DNA of 64,000 bases, from contig CAWDLK010000003.1 in NCBI GenBank assembly GCA_963803165.1, forward strand, positions 1 through 64,000, written 5' to 3'. Shown piece by piece: positions 49,951 through 57,993 of this stretch; position 1 is the first letter of the stretch; the number at the start of each line of letters is the position of its first letter. The position numbers and the translations under genes are program-made. The DNA is from Changshengia sp963803165 (GTDB taxonomy: Bacteria; Chloroflexota; Dormibacteria; Aeolococcales; Aeolococcaceae). The notes under the pieces are model-generated. The model was not told where the DNA came from, did not search any database, and saw only the letters and a list, made by a program, of their open reading frames with translations.

Positions 49951-51310
49951 CGGCGAAGCCTCGGTAGGCCGCCGGGAGCGCGTGCACCGCGGAGGGGTGG
50001 AAGACCGCCTGGACGGCGCCGGCCGTCAGCGAGGCGACCCGCGGCTCCGCGCCCAGCGCCCTCACCACCGCCGCGTCGCGCCAGCTCTCCGCGGCCGCCA
50101 GCAGGTGCATGGCCACCCTCGCCTCCTCCACCTCGCCCACGCACTCCAGCGGCTTGTCGGCATCCAGCCCGAGCAGGGCGGCGAAGCCACCCAGCTGGCC
50201 CGCGTCATCGAGCGGGTCGACGCCCATGATCGAGACAATGCTGTCCCTATCCAGGAAGGGAGCCAGCGCCAGCGCCACGAACCGGCACTTGGGGCAGTCG
50301 CCGCACCAGCTGGGGGTGCGCCGGTCGCGGTCGAGCAGGTAAGCCCGGTTGCAGCTGACGAAGGCCCGGTGGTACGCGGGGAGGGCGGCGAAGCGCCGGG
50401 CGATGGCCAGCTCCGACCACGGCCGCAGCAGGGAGAAGTAGACGAGGTCCGCCGCCACCCGCTCGGTGACCACGGCGGCGAAGCGCCGCTCGAAGTCCCA
50501 GCTCTTGCTGTATTGGTGGTTGACCTCGACGCCGTCCCAGACCAGGCTGGGAGCGGACGCCGAGCGCTCGTCGGCCATCACGACCTCGTCCGCACCGTGG
50601 ACCAGAGCGGCGATCACCGCCAGGCAGGAGGTGATCGCGGTCACCGGGACGTGGCCGTTGTAGGCGCCGCCCCGGTTGAGCTCGAGCAGCGCGGGGTCGA
50701 GGGTGCGGGTGACGGTCACGTGGGGGAGCCCGGCGACGGCGGCGGTGCGCTGCACCGCGGACGCCGACCCGACGCTGAAGAGCAGCGGCTCGGGCCCGGC
50801 GGCGCGCACCGCCTCCAGGACCACGATCGAGTCCTTGCCGCCGCCGACCGGCACCAGCGGCCGGTCGGGGAGGCCGGCCCGGCCCGCCGCGGCGGACGCC
50901 CCGCCGGCGGAGGGGAAGGTGGGGATGGCGCGCCCGCGCAGGCCGTTGACGAAGCGGCACTCGGCGAGGCCGGCCGTGTAGAGGTGGCGCAGGAACGCGG
51001 CCAGCTCGGCGCCGGGAAGCTCGCCCTCGATGGAGATCTCCGGGGCGAAGCAGGCCTTGTAGTAGCTGACCCCGGCCACCAGGTGGAGGAGCCGGATGGC
51101 ACGCTCCAGCGCCGACATCCGCTCCGGGCTCAGCCCGGTGACCGGCGTCCCCAGCTCGACCAGCTCGTGGAGCTCCTCGGCGTCGAGGCCGTAGCCGAGG
51201 TCGATCCGACCGGTCTCCGCCACCAGCCGGCAGTCGAGGAAGCGGAACCGGCGGACGGTGTCGGGAGCGAATGCGGGGGCCGGCACCGGCGGCCGCTCGG
51301 GAACGGGCAC
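49937..51310 (-). CDS. murL: UDP-MurNAc-L-Ala-L-Glu epimerase MurL
   Basis: A 457-residue protein matching the MurL family: LLHLVAGVSYYKACFAPEI, LPDRPLVPVGGGKDSIVVLE (an ATP-type GGGKDS loop), LNRGGAYNGHVPVTAI, VNHQYSKSWDFE, DLVYFSLLRPWSELAIA and SWCGDCPKCRFVALALAPF with three cysteines. MurL converts the terminal L-Glu of the nucleotide precursor to D-Glu. Pairing with murD2 supports the call. The GTG start has CATACT 6 nt upstream. Confidence 0.9.
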   Translation of the reverse strand: MPVPERPPVPAPAFAPDTVRRFRFLDCRLVAETGRIDLGYGLDAEELHELVELGTPVTGLSPERMSALERAIRLLHLVAGVSYYKACFAPEISIEGELPGAELAAFLRHLYTAGLAECRFVNGLRGRAIPTFPSAGGASAAAGRAGLPDRPLVPVGGGKDSIVVLEAVRAAGPEPLLFSVGSASAVQRTAAVAGLPHVTVTRTLDPALLELNRGGAYNGHVPVTAITSCLAVIAALVHGADEVVMADERSASAPSLVWDGVEVNHQYSKSWDFERRFAAVVTERVAADLVYFSLLRPWSELAIARRFAALPAYHRAFVSCNRAYLLDRDRRTPSWCGDCPKCRFVALALAPFLDRDSIVSIMGVDPLDDAGQLGGFAALLGLDADKPLECVGEVEEARVAMHLLAAAESWRDAAVVRALGAEPRVASLTAGAVQAVFHPSAVHALPAAYRGFADALG

Positions 51311-51316
51311 CGGCCC

Positions 51317-51322
51317 AGTATG
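51317..51322 (-). promoter_or_regulatory. -10-like box CATACT for murL-murD2
   Basis: CATACT ends 6 nt before the murL GTG; one mismatch from the TATACT form seen elsewhere in the window. Confidence 0.4.
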
Positions 51323-51333
51323 CGAGCGCGAGA

Positions 51334-52392
51334 TCAGGTGGTGGCCCAGCTCTCCCGACCTGCGCCGGGGATCCCGCCGCGGACGGCGTGCGGGGTGACC
51401 AGCCAGTCACCGACCCGGGCGCGCAGCCCCGGAGCGTTGAGCACCGAGACGTGCCCCTGCGGGTAGCTCCACAGCTCGGCGCCCCAGGCCTCGGCCAGCG
51501 CGGCCATGGGCGCGTCCCCGACCACGCCGTCCAGGGTGGGGCGCACGATGGCGATCCGCCCTCCCGAGGTGACGGGCGGACGGAAGGTGCGGGCCACGAT
51601 GGGGGCGAGAGCGGCCCCGACCACGTGGCGGGCGGCATCGCGGTCGGGACCCCAGATGCCGCCGGCGTCCCCCTCCAGCCCCACCTCGCGGCGGATGCGC
51701 CCGGGCAGGTGATCCATGACGGTGCCCGCCGGGTCACAGAAGGGGGCGATGGCGACGACCGAGTCCAGCTCGAGGTGGGCCGCGAGGAGCACCGCCATCA
51801 GCCCTCCCAAGGAGGTGCCACAGACCGCGATCCGGTCGCTCACCTCGCTGCGCGCCCAGGCGAGCACCGCCGCGCAGTCCTCCACCGACTGGCGGACGAT
51901 CTCGCGCGTCCAGCGGAGGTCGGCGCGGATGTAGCCCTCGCCGCTCCTCGTCCCGGCCCGGCGGCGGCGCAGGTGCAGCGGGAGGTCGATCCGGGCGGCG
52001 TGGGCGCCATTCCGAGTCAGCGCGCGGCAGCGCCGCTCCTCGTACCAGGGCCGCGGCTCCAGCAGCCCATGGACCATCAGCACGAAGGGGAGGTCGCGCC
52101 TTCCCGGCACCACGTGAGCGGTGGCCTCGAGACGCCGGCTGCCGGGATCGTCTCCCGGGCCCCGACTGGGCCCGGTGAGGTCGCGGACCTCCACCCCACG
52201 CCCGTAGCGGCGAAGGACCGGACCGGCGACAATCGGCGCGGGGTCGTGGACCCGGCTCTCGGCCCAGAACCCGCGGGGATCAGCGGGCGCCCAGCTGTCG
52301 GGGGGCGGCGGCTCCACCGGGAGGCGGGCGAGCTGCCAGCGCACCCCCGCATCCATCGCCCGCGCGATCACCTCGCCGACCCGGTCGAGCAC
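51334..52392 (-). CDS. Alpha/beta hydrolase (esterase-like)
   Basis: A 352-residue alpha/beta hydrolase with the oxyanion HG motif in LMVHGLLEPRPWYEERR, nucleophile elbow AVCGTSLGGLMAVLLA, a candidate acid in RPTLDGVVGD and the histidine in YPQGHVSVL. Substrate unknown. GAGGAG lies about 5 nt before the GTG start, so this gene is Shine-Dalgarno led. It is upstream of murL on the same strand but murL seems to have its own promoter. Confidence 0.85.
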   Translation of the reverse strand: MLDRVGEVIARAMDAGVRWQLARLPVEPPPPDSWAPADPRGFWAESRVHDPAPIVAGPVLRRYGRGVEVRDLTGPSRGPGDDPGSRRLEATAHVVPGRRDLPFVLMVHGLLEPRPWYEERRCRALTRNGAHAARIDLPLHLRRRRAGTRSGEGYIRADLRWTREIVRQSVEDCAAVLAWARSEVSDRIAVCGTSLGGLMAVLLAAHLELDSVVAIAPFCDPAGTVMDHLPGRIRREVGLEGDAGGIWGPDRDAARHVVGAALAPIVARTFRPPVTSGGRIAIVRPTLDGVVGDAPMAALAEAWGAELWSYPQGHVSVLNAPGLRARVGDWLVTPHAVRGGIPGAGRESWATT

Positions 52393-52511
52393 TGCAGCTC
52401 CTCGCAGCAGAACGGTCCCGCGCTCAATGTACCCCGGCCGCCGTCTTCCGAGACGCGGGAGCCCCGGACCTCGCCCACGTACGGCCGGCGCGGTCGGGAC
52501 GCCCCGGCGAG

Positions 52512-52597
52512 TACCGGGCCCGGGGATCGAACCCGGACGGGGACGTGGCCCCCGCGGTTTTTAAGACCGCTGCGTCTGCCGATTCCGCCAGCCCGGT
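52512..52597 (-). tRNA. tRNA-Leu (anticodon TAA)
   Basis: An 86-nt class II tRNA. The acceptor arms ACCGGGC/GCCCGGT pair over 7 bp, the D arm is TGGCGGAATCGGCAGACGCA-like, the anticodon stem GCGGT/ACCGC frames the loop CTTAAAA with anticodon TAA, the long variable arm has GGGGCCACGTCCCC-type pairing, and the T arm is CCGGG-TTCGATC-CCCGG. CCA is not encoded. Confidence 0.95.
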
Positions 52598-52608
52598 GCA
52601 GGGATGCC

Positions 52609-52631
52609 AGTCTATCCCCCGGCCCTATACT
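52609..52631. promoter_or_regulatory. Divergent -10 boxes for tRNA-Leu and the SprT-like gene
   Basis: TAGACT on the minus strand (52609-52614) faces tRNA-Leu, and TATACT on the plus strand (52626-52631) lies 8 nt before the protease ATG. The two hexamers are only 11 bp apart, so the promoters must overlap back to back. Confidence 0.5.
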
Positions 52632-52639
52632 GCGGACGG

Positions 52640-53206
52640 ATGTTCGCCAGGTGGGCCTCCGGCTCCAGCTACCGCCGCAGCCAGCAGGCCACCGGCGTGC
52701 CGGTCCGCCCCAGCGCGATCGCCCGGGGCCTGACCCTCCGAGTCCTCGACGTCGGCGAGGAGGCCTCCGAGAGGGAGCGCATCGCCCAGCACCTGGTCGA
52801 CGAGCTGAGCCGGGCGGCGGGGCTCCCGCCCTGCCAGGTCGTGGTCCCCGACCGTCCCCAGGTGCACCGCCATGACGGCCGCCGGCTGCAGTCCAAGACG
52901 TACGGCTACTACAGCTACCGGCTCGATGCCCAGGGTGGGGTGGCCTGGGCGCGGATCCGCATCTACCACCGCACCGCGGTGCAGCAGCGGGTCATCTCCT
53001 CCAAGGTCTTCCTCAACACGCTGCTCCACGAGTGGGTCCACCACTACGACTTCCACGGCCTCCGGCTGCCCCGCTCGTACCACACGAGCGGCTTCTTCGC
53101 GCGGCTGCGAGCGCTGGCCGACGCGCTGGAGGTGGGATTCGTCCTGCCCCCGGAGCCCGACGCCACGCCGGCACCCGGCGAGCCCGGCCCGGCCGCCGCG
53201 GGCTAG
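52640..53206 (+). CDS. SprT-like zinc metallopeptidase domain protein
   Basis: A 188-residue protein with a zincin active site: HEWVH (HExxH) followed by HYDFHGL. The region before it (YRLDAQGGVAWARIRIYHRT and VFLNTLLHEWVHH) fits the SprT/Spartan-like fold, members of which process DNA-protein crosslinks; the usual C-terminal zinc ribbon is absent, so function is uncertain. The ATG at 52640 is set by TATACT 8 nt upstream; an ATG at 52604 lies upstream of that box. Confidence 0.8.
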   Translation: MFARWASGSSYRRSQQATGVPVRPSAIARGLTLRVLDVGEEASERERIAQHLVDELSRAAGLPPCQVVVPDRPQVHRHDGRRLQSKTYGYYSYRLDAQGGVAWARIRIYHRTAVQQRVISSKVFLNTLLHEWVHHYDFHGLRLPRSYHTSGFFARLRALADALEVGFVLPPEPDATPAPGEPGPAAAG

Positions 53207-53259
53207 TGGCCGCGGCTCCGACGCGCACCGAGGGGGGGCTTGGCTAGAGTTCACAGCGC

Positions 53260-53297
53260 GGCGACGTAGCCAAGTGGTAAGGCACGGGTCTGCAAAT
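53260..53297 (+). pseudogene. Truncated tRNA-Cys (GCA), 5' part only
   Basis: GGCGACGTAGCCAAGTGG and the following TAAGGCACGGGTCTGCAAAT form the acceptor 5' strand, D arm and anticodon loop (anticodon GCA) of tRNA-Cys. The expected 3' anticodon strand, T arm and acceptor 3' strand are missing; the next 60 nt contain no TTCGA-type T loop. A TAGAGT promoter box remains at 53245-53250. The break marks the boundary of the accessory region. Confidence 0.75.
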
Positions 53298-53547
53298 CGC
53301 CGCGATCGGTGTCCTTGGGCGTCCAGCGCCGTCCTAATCGCAGCCGCCCGAATTCGGGAAACGGCCTCGGTAGTGCGTTTCGAACGACGTCGGACGCCCA
53401 GAGGCGTGCGAAAACTCGTCTCGGGCGGACGAGAAGGTGTCAAGAAAGGTGTCAGCCCCTGGGCTTCGCAGACCCGCCGGACGTGACCGCCGCGACCAAC
53501 CAGCACCCCTCTGACGCGCCTCCGTTACAGACGGTGCCGCTCCTGGA
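53298..53547. other. Non-coding junction after the broken tRNA
   Basis: No supported gene. It contains two similar copies of GGTGTCA-type sequence (AAGGTGTCAAGAAAGGTGTCA around 53433-53453), a motif style often seen near integration sites, but no integrase frame or second tRNA-Cys half was found. Confidence 0.4.
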
Positions 53548-53940
53548 TCAGGCGATCGGCACCACCCAGAAATGAAGCTCGGGTAGCGGTTCGTAGTCGA
53601 GTGTCGCTTCGATGACACCTTCACCCGGCCCGTAAGTGGGAAAGCGTAGCTCAGACACAACGTTCAGGTAGGCCCGCCCCGCTGGGTCCGTGCCGGCCGC
53701 CCTCAGCGGCAGCTCGGACCAGGGCAGCACCTCCAAACCGCCGTGAGAGATGCGCAGGCGTAGCCAGTGAACGGGCCGGATCTCCCACTGCTCGAGTTGT
53801 ATGCGCGTGAGCAAGCGGATCTGGTTGGTCGCGGGGAACGATCTCACGTTGAGCTGGTCGACGCCGGCCGACCGGATGTCAATGAGGCCTTCTCGGTTGA
53901 TCCTAGCCTCGTTGGCGAGTAATTGAGCGAGAACCTTCAC
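53548..53940 (-). CDS. Unknown 130-residue protein coupled to a HicA-like gene
   Basis: Begins MKVLAQLLANEARINREG and appears mainly beta-rich with several aromatic residues (LEQWEIRPVHWLRLRIS, LPELHFWVVP). No family recognised; a soluble sensor-like or DUF6941-like protein is possible but unproven. Its GTG start overlaps the hicA stop (GTGA), so it is translated with the toxin-like gene. Confidence 0.6.
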   Translation of the reverse strand: MKVLAQLLANEARINREGLIDIRSAGVDQLNVRSFPATNQIRLLTRIQLEQWEIRPVHWLRLRISHGGLEVLPWSELPLRAAGTDPAGRAYLNVVSELRFPTYGPGEGVIEATLDYEPLPELHFWVVPIA

Positions 53941-54146
53941 CGCAGCCTTTCGGCCTCCTCCTTGGTGATGCCCGCCTGCCGCCATATGGAGCTGAGCACC
54001 CCCCGCGTCACCTCCTTCTTGTTGCGCGGGACGGTTACGGTCCGAGGATGTCCGTCCTTCACGTATTGGTCCTCGCCGGTGCGGCGATCCCGGGTGAAGC
54101 CAAGCTTCTGGAGCACCCTACCCACATCCTGGCTTGACCAGGTCAC
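53937..54146 (-). CDS. hicA: HicA-like toxin (YcfA/HicA family)
   Basis: A 69-residue dsRBD-like protein with family features VGRVLQKLGFTRDRRTG, TVTVPRNKKEVTRGVL and SIWRQAGITKEEAERL. The catalytic histidine usually found in the GSH segment is replaced (GEDQYVK), so RNase activity is doubtful. The GTG start lies only 24 nt from the end of the IS element, and the likely HicB partner is on the other side of it. Confidence 0.75.
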   Translation of the reverse strand: MTWSSQDVGRVLQKLGFTRDRRTGEDQYVKDGHPRTVTVPRNKKEVTRGVLSSIWRQAGITKEEAERLR

Positions 54147-54169
54147 CCGGGTGGGCCGCGTCTGTCAAG

Positions 54170-55526
54170 GTGGTGTAAGAGAGACCGACGCCATCCGCGC
54201 GTCGATCGACTCGTTCACGCTGCTGCGGTGATCGCGGGCAAGCCCTCCGTGTCGATGGTGGAGTAGGTCTTGGTGAGCGACTCGGCGCTCATGTAGCGGC
54301 GGCCCACGGCCCACTCGTCGTTCTGCTCGGCGAGCACGGCCCCGACCAGGCGGATGACCGCGTCGCGGTTGGGGAAGATGCCGACCACGTCGGTGCGTCG
54401 ACGGAGCTCCTTGTTGAGCCGCTCCTGGGGGTTGTTGGACCAGATCTGGCGCCAGTGCTCCTTGGCGAAGGCGGTGAAGGCCAGCAGGTCGGGGGTCGCC
54501 TCCTCGAGCAGATCGGCCGCCCGCGGGAAGCGCTCGCGGAGCTGCTCCACGATCCGGCCGTGCTGGGCCCAGGTCGAGGTGGCGTCGGGCTGGGCAAAGG
54601 TGGAGCGCACCAGGGTGGCCACCGCGGCCTGGGCGGATCGGGGCACCCGGCTCAGCAGGTTGCGCATGAAGTGGGTCCGGCACCGCTGCCAGCTGGCGCC
54701 GTCGAGGATGGCGGCGATGGCGTTCTTGAGCCCTTCGTGGGCGTCGGAGATCACCAGCCGGACCCCACGCAGTCCTCGGGCCACCAGGCCCCGCAGGAAG
54801 GCCGTCCAGGCGGCTCCATCCTCGGCGCTGACCACGTCGACGCCCAGGATCTCCCGCTTGCCCTCAGCGGTCACCCCGGTGGCAACGACGGCACAGACGT
54901 TGACGATCCGGCCGTCTTCGCGGACCCGCTGGGTCAGGGCGTCGACCCAGACGTAGGGGTAGCCGGCGGGGTCCAGCGGCCGGTTGCGGAAGCTCGCCAC
55001 CATCGGGTCCAGCTCCTGGGCCATGGCGCTCACCTGGGACTTGCTCAGCCGCTCGATGCCGAGCGTCCGGACCAGACCCTCGACCCGGCGGGTGGAGACG
55101 CCGCGGACATAGCACTCGGCCACCACCGCCACCAGGGCCCGCTCCGATCGCCGGCGCTGCTCCAAGAGCCAGTCCGGGAAGTAGCTGCCCGAGCGCAGCT
55201 TGGGGATGGCCAGGTCGATCGTACCCGTTCGGGTGTCCCAGGTCCGCTCCCGGTACCCGTTGCGGGAGTTCACCCGCTCCGGGGTCCGCTCGCCATAGCC
55301 GGCCCCGCAGAGGCTGTCGACCTCCGCGTTCATCAGGGCGCCGGCGAAGGTCGTGATCATCTCCCGCAACAGGTCGGCGTCAGCCGCCTCCACCTGCTTG
55401 CGGAACCAGGTCAGGGCATCCATGCTGGGTGTGGCCACCGTCATCTCCTCGAGGTTGGTGATGCTTCCTCAAAGGATGGCGGTGGTCTCTCCCTTTGTGG
55501 AGACCCTCAGGCTCCTCGTACACCAC
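54170..55526 (-). mobile_element. IS256-family insertion sequence
   Basis: The transposase gene is bracketed by imperfect inverted ends: GTGGTGTAAGAGAG at the left (from 54170) and GTGGTGTACGAGGAG at the right on the opposite strand (ending 55526). I see no clear 8-9-bp target duplication with these limits, so the exact ends may be off by a few bases or the duplication has decayed. The element is about 1.36 kb and separates a hicB-like from a hicA-like gene. Confidence 0.8.
54215..55444 (-). CDS. IS256-family (mutator-type) transposase
   Basis: A 409-residue, apparently full-length DDE transposase. The catalytic residues align with the family positions: D168 in YVWVDAL, D234 in LVISDAHEGLKNAI and E341 in NNPQERLNKELRRR. 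The zinc-like C/H pattern CRTHFMRNLL follows. No frameshift or stop is seen, so it may be active. Confidence 0.97.
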   Translation of the reverse strand: MTVATPSMDALTWFRKQVEAADADLLREMITTFAGALMNAEVDSLCGAGYGERTPERVNSRNGYRERTWDTRTGTIDLAIPKLRSGSYFPDWLLEQRRRSERALVAVVAECYVRGVSTRRVEGLVRTLGIERLSKSQVSAMAQELDPMVASFRNRPLDPAGYPYVWVDALTQRVREDGRIVNVCAVVATGVTAEGKREILGVDVVSAEDGAAWTAFLRGLVARGLRGVRLVISDAHEGLKNAIAAILDGASWQRCRTHFMRNLLSRVPRSAQAAVATLVRSTFAQPDATSTWAQHGRIVEQLRERFPRAADLLEEATPDLLAFTAFAKEHWRQIWSNNPQERLNKELRRRTDVVGIFPNRDAVIRLVGAVLAEQNDEWAVGRRYMSAESLTKTYSTIDTEGLPAITAAA

Positions 55527-55555
55527 GTCCCTGGACGCTAACCCCGGCTTCCCCG

Positions 55556-55909
55556 TCAGGCGGGAAAGTGCAAGATCACTGGCACTCCCTGGCCAGGGTC
55601 GTGGCTGAGGAGAAACTCAGCGTGGGCCTCCTTCGGCACCGGGAACCCGGGGCTGATCCCCCGCTCCGCGGCCAGGGCCTGAGCATCATGCACCGCTTGC
55701 TGGAGGGCGCTCAAGGCTGCCTCAGCGCTCTCAGCTTGCGTCGCGATGTCGAGCTCTAGGCAGAGCGCGGCCCACTGACCGCCGCCCTGGTACGCCGCTA
55801 CCCCCGTGAGGGTCGCCACTGGCGCAGCCGGCAACCCACCGGGCAGGCGTTGCTCATCCGTCGCGGTGGCGACGGACTCCACGCGGAAGTCACAGAGAGC
55901 GATCGTCAT
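55556..55909 (-). CDS. hicB: HicB-like antitoxin
   Basis: A 117-residue protein with the HicB partial RNase-H-like fold: GGGQWAALCLELDIATQAES then AEAALSALQQAVHDAQAL, typical of the HicB (UPF0150) family. No DNA-binding domain is obvious at the C-terminus. It precedes hicA in transcription order, but the IS256-family element now lies between them. Confidence 0.72.
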   Translation of the reverse strand: MTIALCDFRVESVATATDEQRLPGGLPAAPVATLTGVAAYQGGGQWAALCLELDIATQAESAEAALSALQQAVHDAQALAAERGISPGFPVPKEAHAEFLLSHDPGQGVPVILHFPA

Positions 55910-56077
55910 CGCCGATAATCATGCTCCCGGCGACCGCGGTGCCGGGAGCCGAAGCTCGATTGTGTCAATCGCGGCCCGCCTCGGCACCGGTCGCCGCAAG
56001 GTTGCCGCGGTCGTCCTCGACGTCCCGCCGGGACCGCCGGGGATCTCGATTCGCCACGCCAGAGCCCCTCGCCGCCC

Positions 56078-57670
56078 TCAACCGAAGGGGGTCTGGGTCC
56101 ACTGGAGCCCGCCGTCCTGGGTGGTCCAGATGCTGTGTGGGTCGCCGATCCACCACCCGACCTGCGCACTCTCGAAGCCCAGCCATGCCGGACTGCCCGC
56201 CTGGGTCAGCTGCTGAGTATCGGTCGCGGTGGCGGTCCAGTGGTCTCCTGCGTCCGTCGAGACGAGCACTTCGGCGGTGAAGGATCCATTGCCACCGATG
56301 GGGCCGGTGGAGACGGCAAGGACATTCGGGCTGGCAGCCGCCAGCAGGGCAAGAACCTGCACGTCGGGCAGGCTGCCTGTCGATGTCCAGACCCCGCCGC
56401 TGTCGGTGGAGGTGACGACGAAGGTGCCGCTCCCCGTATGCGGGCTGCACAGCCCGGCGTAGAAGCCGCCCGGGGCTGAGGTCAGATCGATGAGGTCCTC
56501 CTCCGTGCTCGTGCCGGTGGCTCCCTGGCCGGAGCACGGGTCGCTCGTCGTCTGCCAGGTGGACCCTCCGTCGGTCGACCGATAGACAGTCGCCTGCGCC
56601 GACGTCGGGCCGGCCTGGCTCCCGTACAGGGCGACCAGCAGCGCGGAGCCTGAGGCGGCGATCTGCGCGGAGTCACTGCGATCCGGGTACGCCAACTGGG
56701 CGATCAGCGTGTGCCACACGCTGGATCCGATCGCCGCATCCTGCAGGGTGGGATTGCACGGTCCGGGGCAACCGCCGCTGTCATAGGCGACGCGATAGGC
56801 ATAGCCATCGGCGACGGTGAGCGTCTCCACCTGCAGCCCCAACTGCGGCTGCCAGTTGAGGCCTCCATCGGTGGTCATGAGCAGCCTTGGCCCGTACAGG
56901 TAGCCGACCGTCGGGCTGGCGAAGGCCAGCTCGCTGACGCAGGCAATGCTGGAGCAGTCGGCGGACCCGGTCTGGACCTGCGCCGGCGGGTCGGGCAGCG
57001 CCTGCCACTGCGCTCCGCCATCGGTGGTGTGTGCCAGGACGGCACAGCTTCCCGTGGCGCATGGCTGCACCGCGAGCGCCCATCCCTCGGTGGTGCTGAT
57101 CCAGCTGAGATCCAGGAGGGAGGCATCCGCCAGGCTCGGCGCCGCGGTCGTCGAGAAGGACAACGGCGCGCTGGCCATGGGCGGCGGGCTCGGTGGCCCC
57201 TTGGGGCCGAGCTTGATCACCACCGCAACCAGGAGGCACTGGTCCTGACATGCGGTCGTCGTCTGGTTCGACCCGCTGAAGGCAGACGCCTGCGCGGTGA
57301 AAGCTCCCGAGGCGGTGCCGGTGGTCCCCGTGTACAGGGTGATGCCCGAGTCTTCACCGCAACTGCTCGCGCCACCAGCGGAGGGCGATCCGGCGCACTC
57401 GTAGACCGACACCGTGGCGTCCAGGGGGAACTCACTCAGGCGCACCTGCAGCTGCTGACCGCCGACCAGCCCCGCGCTCGGCGAGACGCTCAGGGCGGGC
57501 GAAGCAGTCGCTGACGGGCTGGTCGACGCCGTTGGCCCCCGCGACGGGCCGGCCACGCTCGGCCCGCACCCGAGGGCGAACAGCGCAAGACCGGTGGCCA
57601 TGATGCATGGCAGACGGGCATGGGAGCGCCCGTGTTCCCGGGAAGGCGCACACCCTTCCACGAACGCCAT
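56078..57670 (-). CDS. Exported BNR-repeat lipoprotein with neocarzinostatin-like domain
   Basis: About 530 residues. A hydrophobic stretch ATGLALFALGCGPS gives a lipobox-like cysteine, then a Ser/Thr/Pro linker. Next comes a ~100-residue Ig-like domain (SVSPSAGLVGGQQLQVRLSE to CLLVAVVIKL) with paired cysteines like neocarzinostatin-family domains. The rest holds six Asp-box/BNR repeats (TTDGGAQW, TTDGGLNW, STDGGSTW, STDSGGVW, STDAGDHW, TQDGGLQW), implying a beta-propeller. The catalytic residues of sialidases are not evident. The start is uncertain; ATGs at 57727, 57670 and 57601 are in frame. Confidence 0.75.
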   Translation of the reverse strand: MAFVEGCAPSREHGRSHARLPCIMATGLALFALGCGPSVAGPSRGPTASTSPSATASPALSVSPSAGLVGGQQLQVRLSEFPLDATVSVYECAGSPSAGGASSCGEDSGITLYTGTTGTASGAFTAQASAFSGSNQTTTACQDQCLLVAVVIKLGPKGPPSPPPMASAPLSFSTTAAPSLADASLLDLSWISTTEGWALAVQPCATGSCAVLAHTTDGGAQWQALPDPPAQVQTGSADCSSIACVSELAFASPTVGYLYGPRLLMTTDGGLNWQPQLGLQVETLTVADGYAYRVAYDSGGCPGPCNPTLQDAAIGSSVWHTLIAQLAYPDRSDSAQIAASGSALLVALYGSQAGPTSAQATVYRSTDGGSTWQTTSDPCSGQGATGTSTEEDLIDLTSAPGGFYAGLCSPHTGSGTFVVTSTDSGGVWTSTGSLPDVQVLALLAAASPNVLAVSTGPIGGNGSFTAEVLVSTDAGDHWTATATDTQQLTQAGSPAWLGFESAQVGWWIGDPHSIWTTQDGGLQWTQTPFG

Positions 57671-57993
57671 CACCGAGACGGCAAGCACGCCCACAGGTCT
57701 CACCGGCGGCTCCTCGAACCTGGTCAAGCATATGACGCCGCGAGGGCCCTATCTGTTACGCGGACCGGTGCGGCTGGGCAAACCGCCAGCCGTCGCACGC
57801 ACCTCCGACGCGGCCGACCAACACCGGCTGTGACAGCGGCGGCGCCTCCTGCCGCCGTGCCGCCGCCGCGGATTCTGCTCAGTCGACCTACACCCAGCCA
57901 ACCGATCGGCCCAAGCGCGTCACCTCTGGGGCGGTTGTTAGCCAGATCAGAGCCGCCGACCGAGGGGATTCGAGAAATCGTTGCTAAATCGCC

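Noticed and set aside
53309..53575. Open frame after the broken tRNA as an integrase remnant
   Set aside because: No tyrosine or serine recombinase motif is visible in either strand.
54163..54168. TTGACA at the IS edge as an outward -35 driving hicA
   Set aside because: The matching -10 position would fall on the hicA start codon, so the geometry does not work.
54160..55540. Target-site duplication around the IS256-family element
   Set aside because: No matching 8-9-bp direct repeat was found next to the inferred ends.
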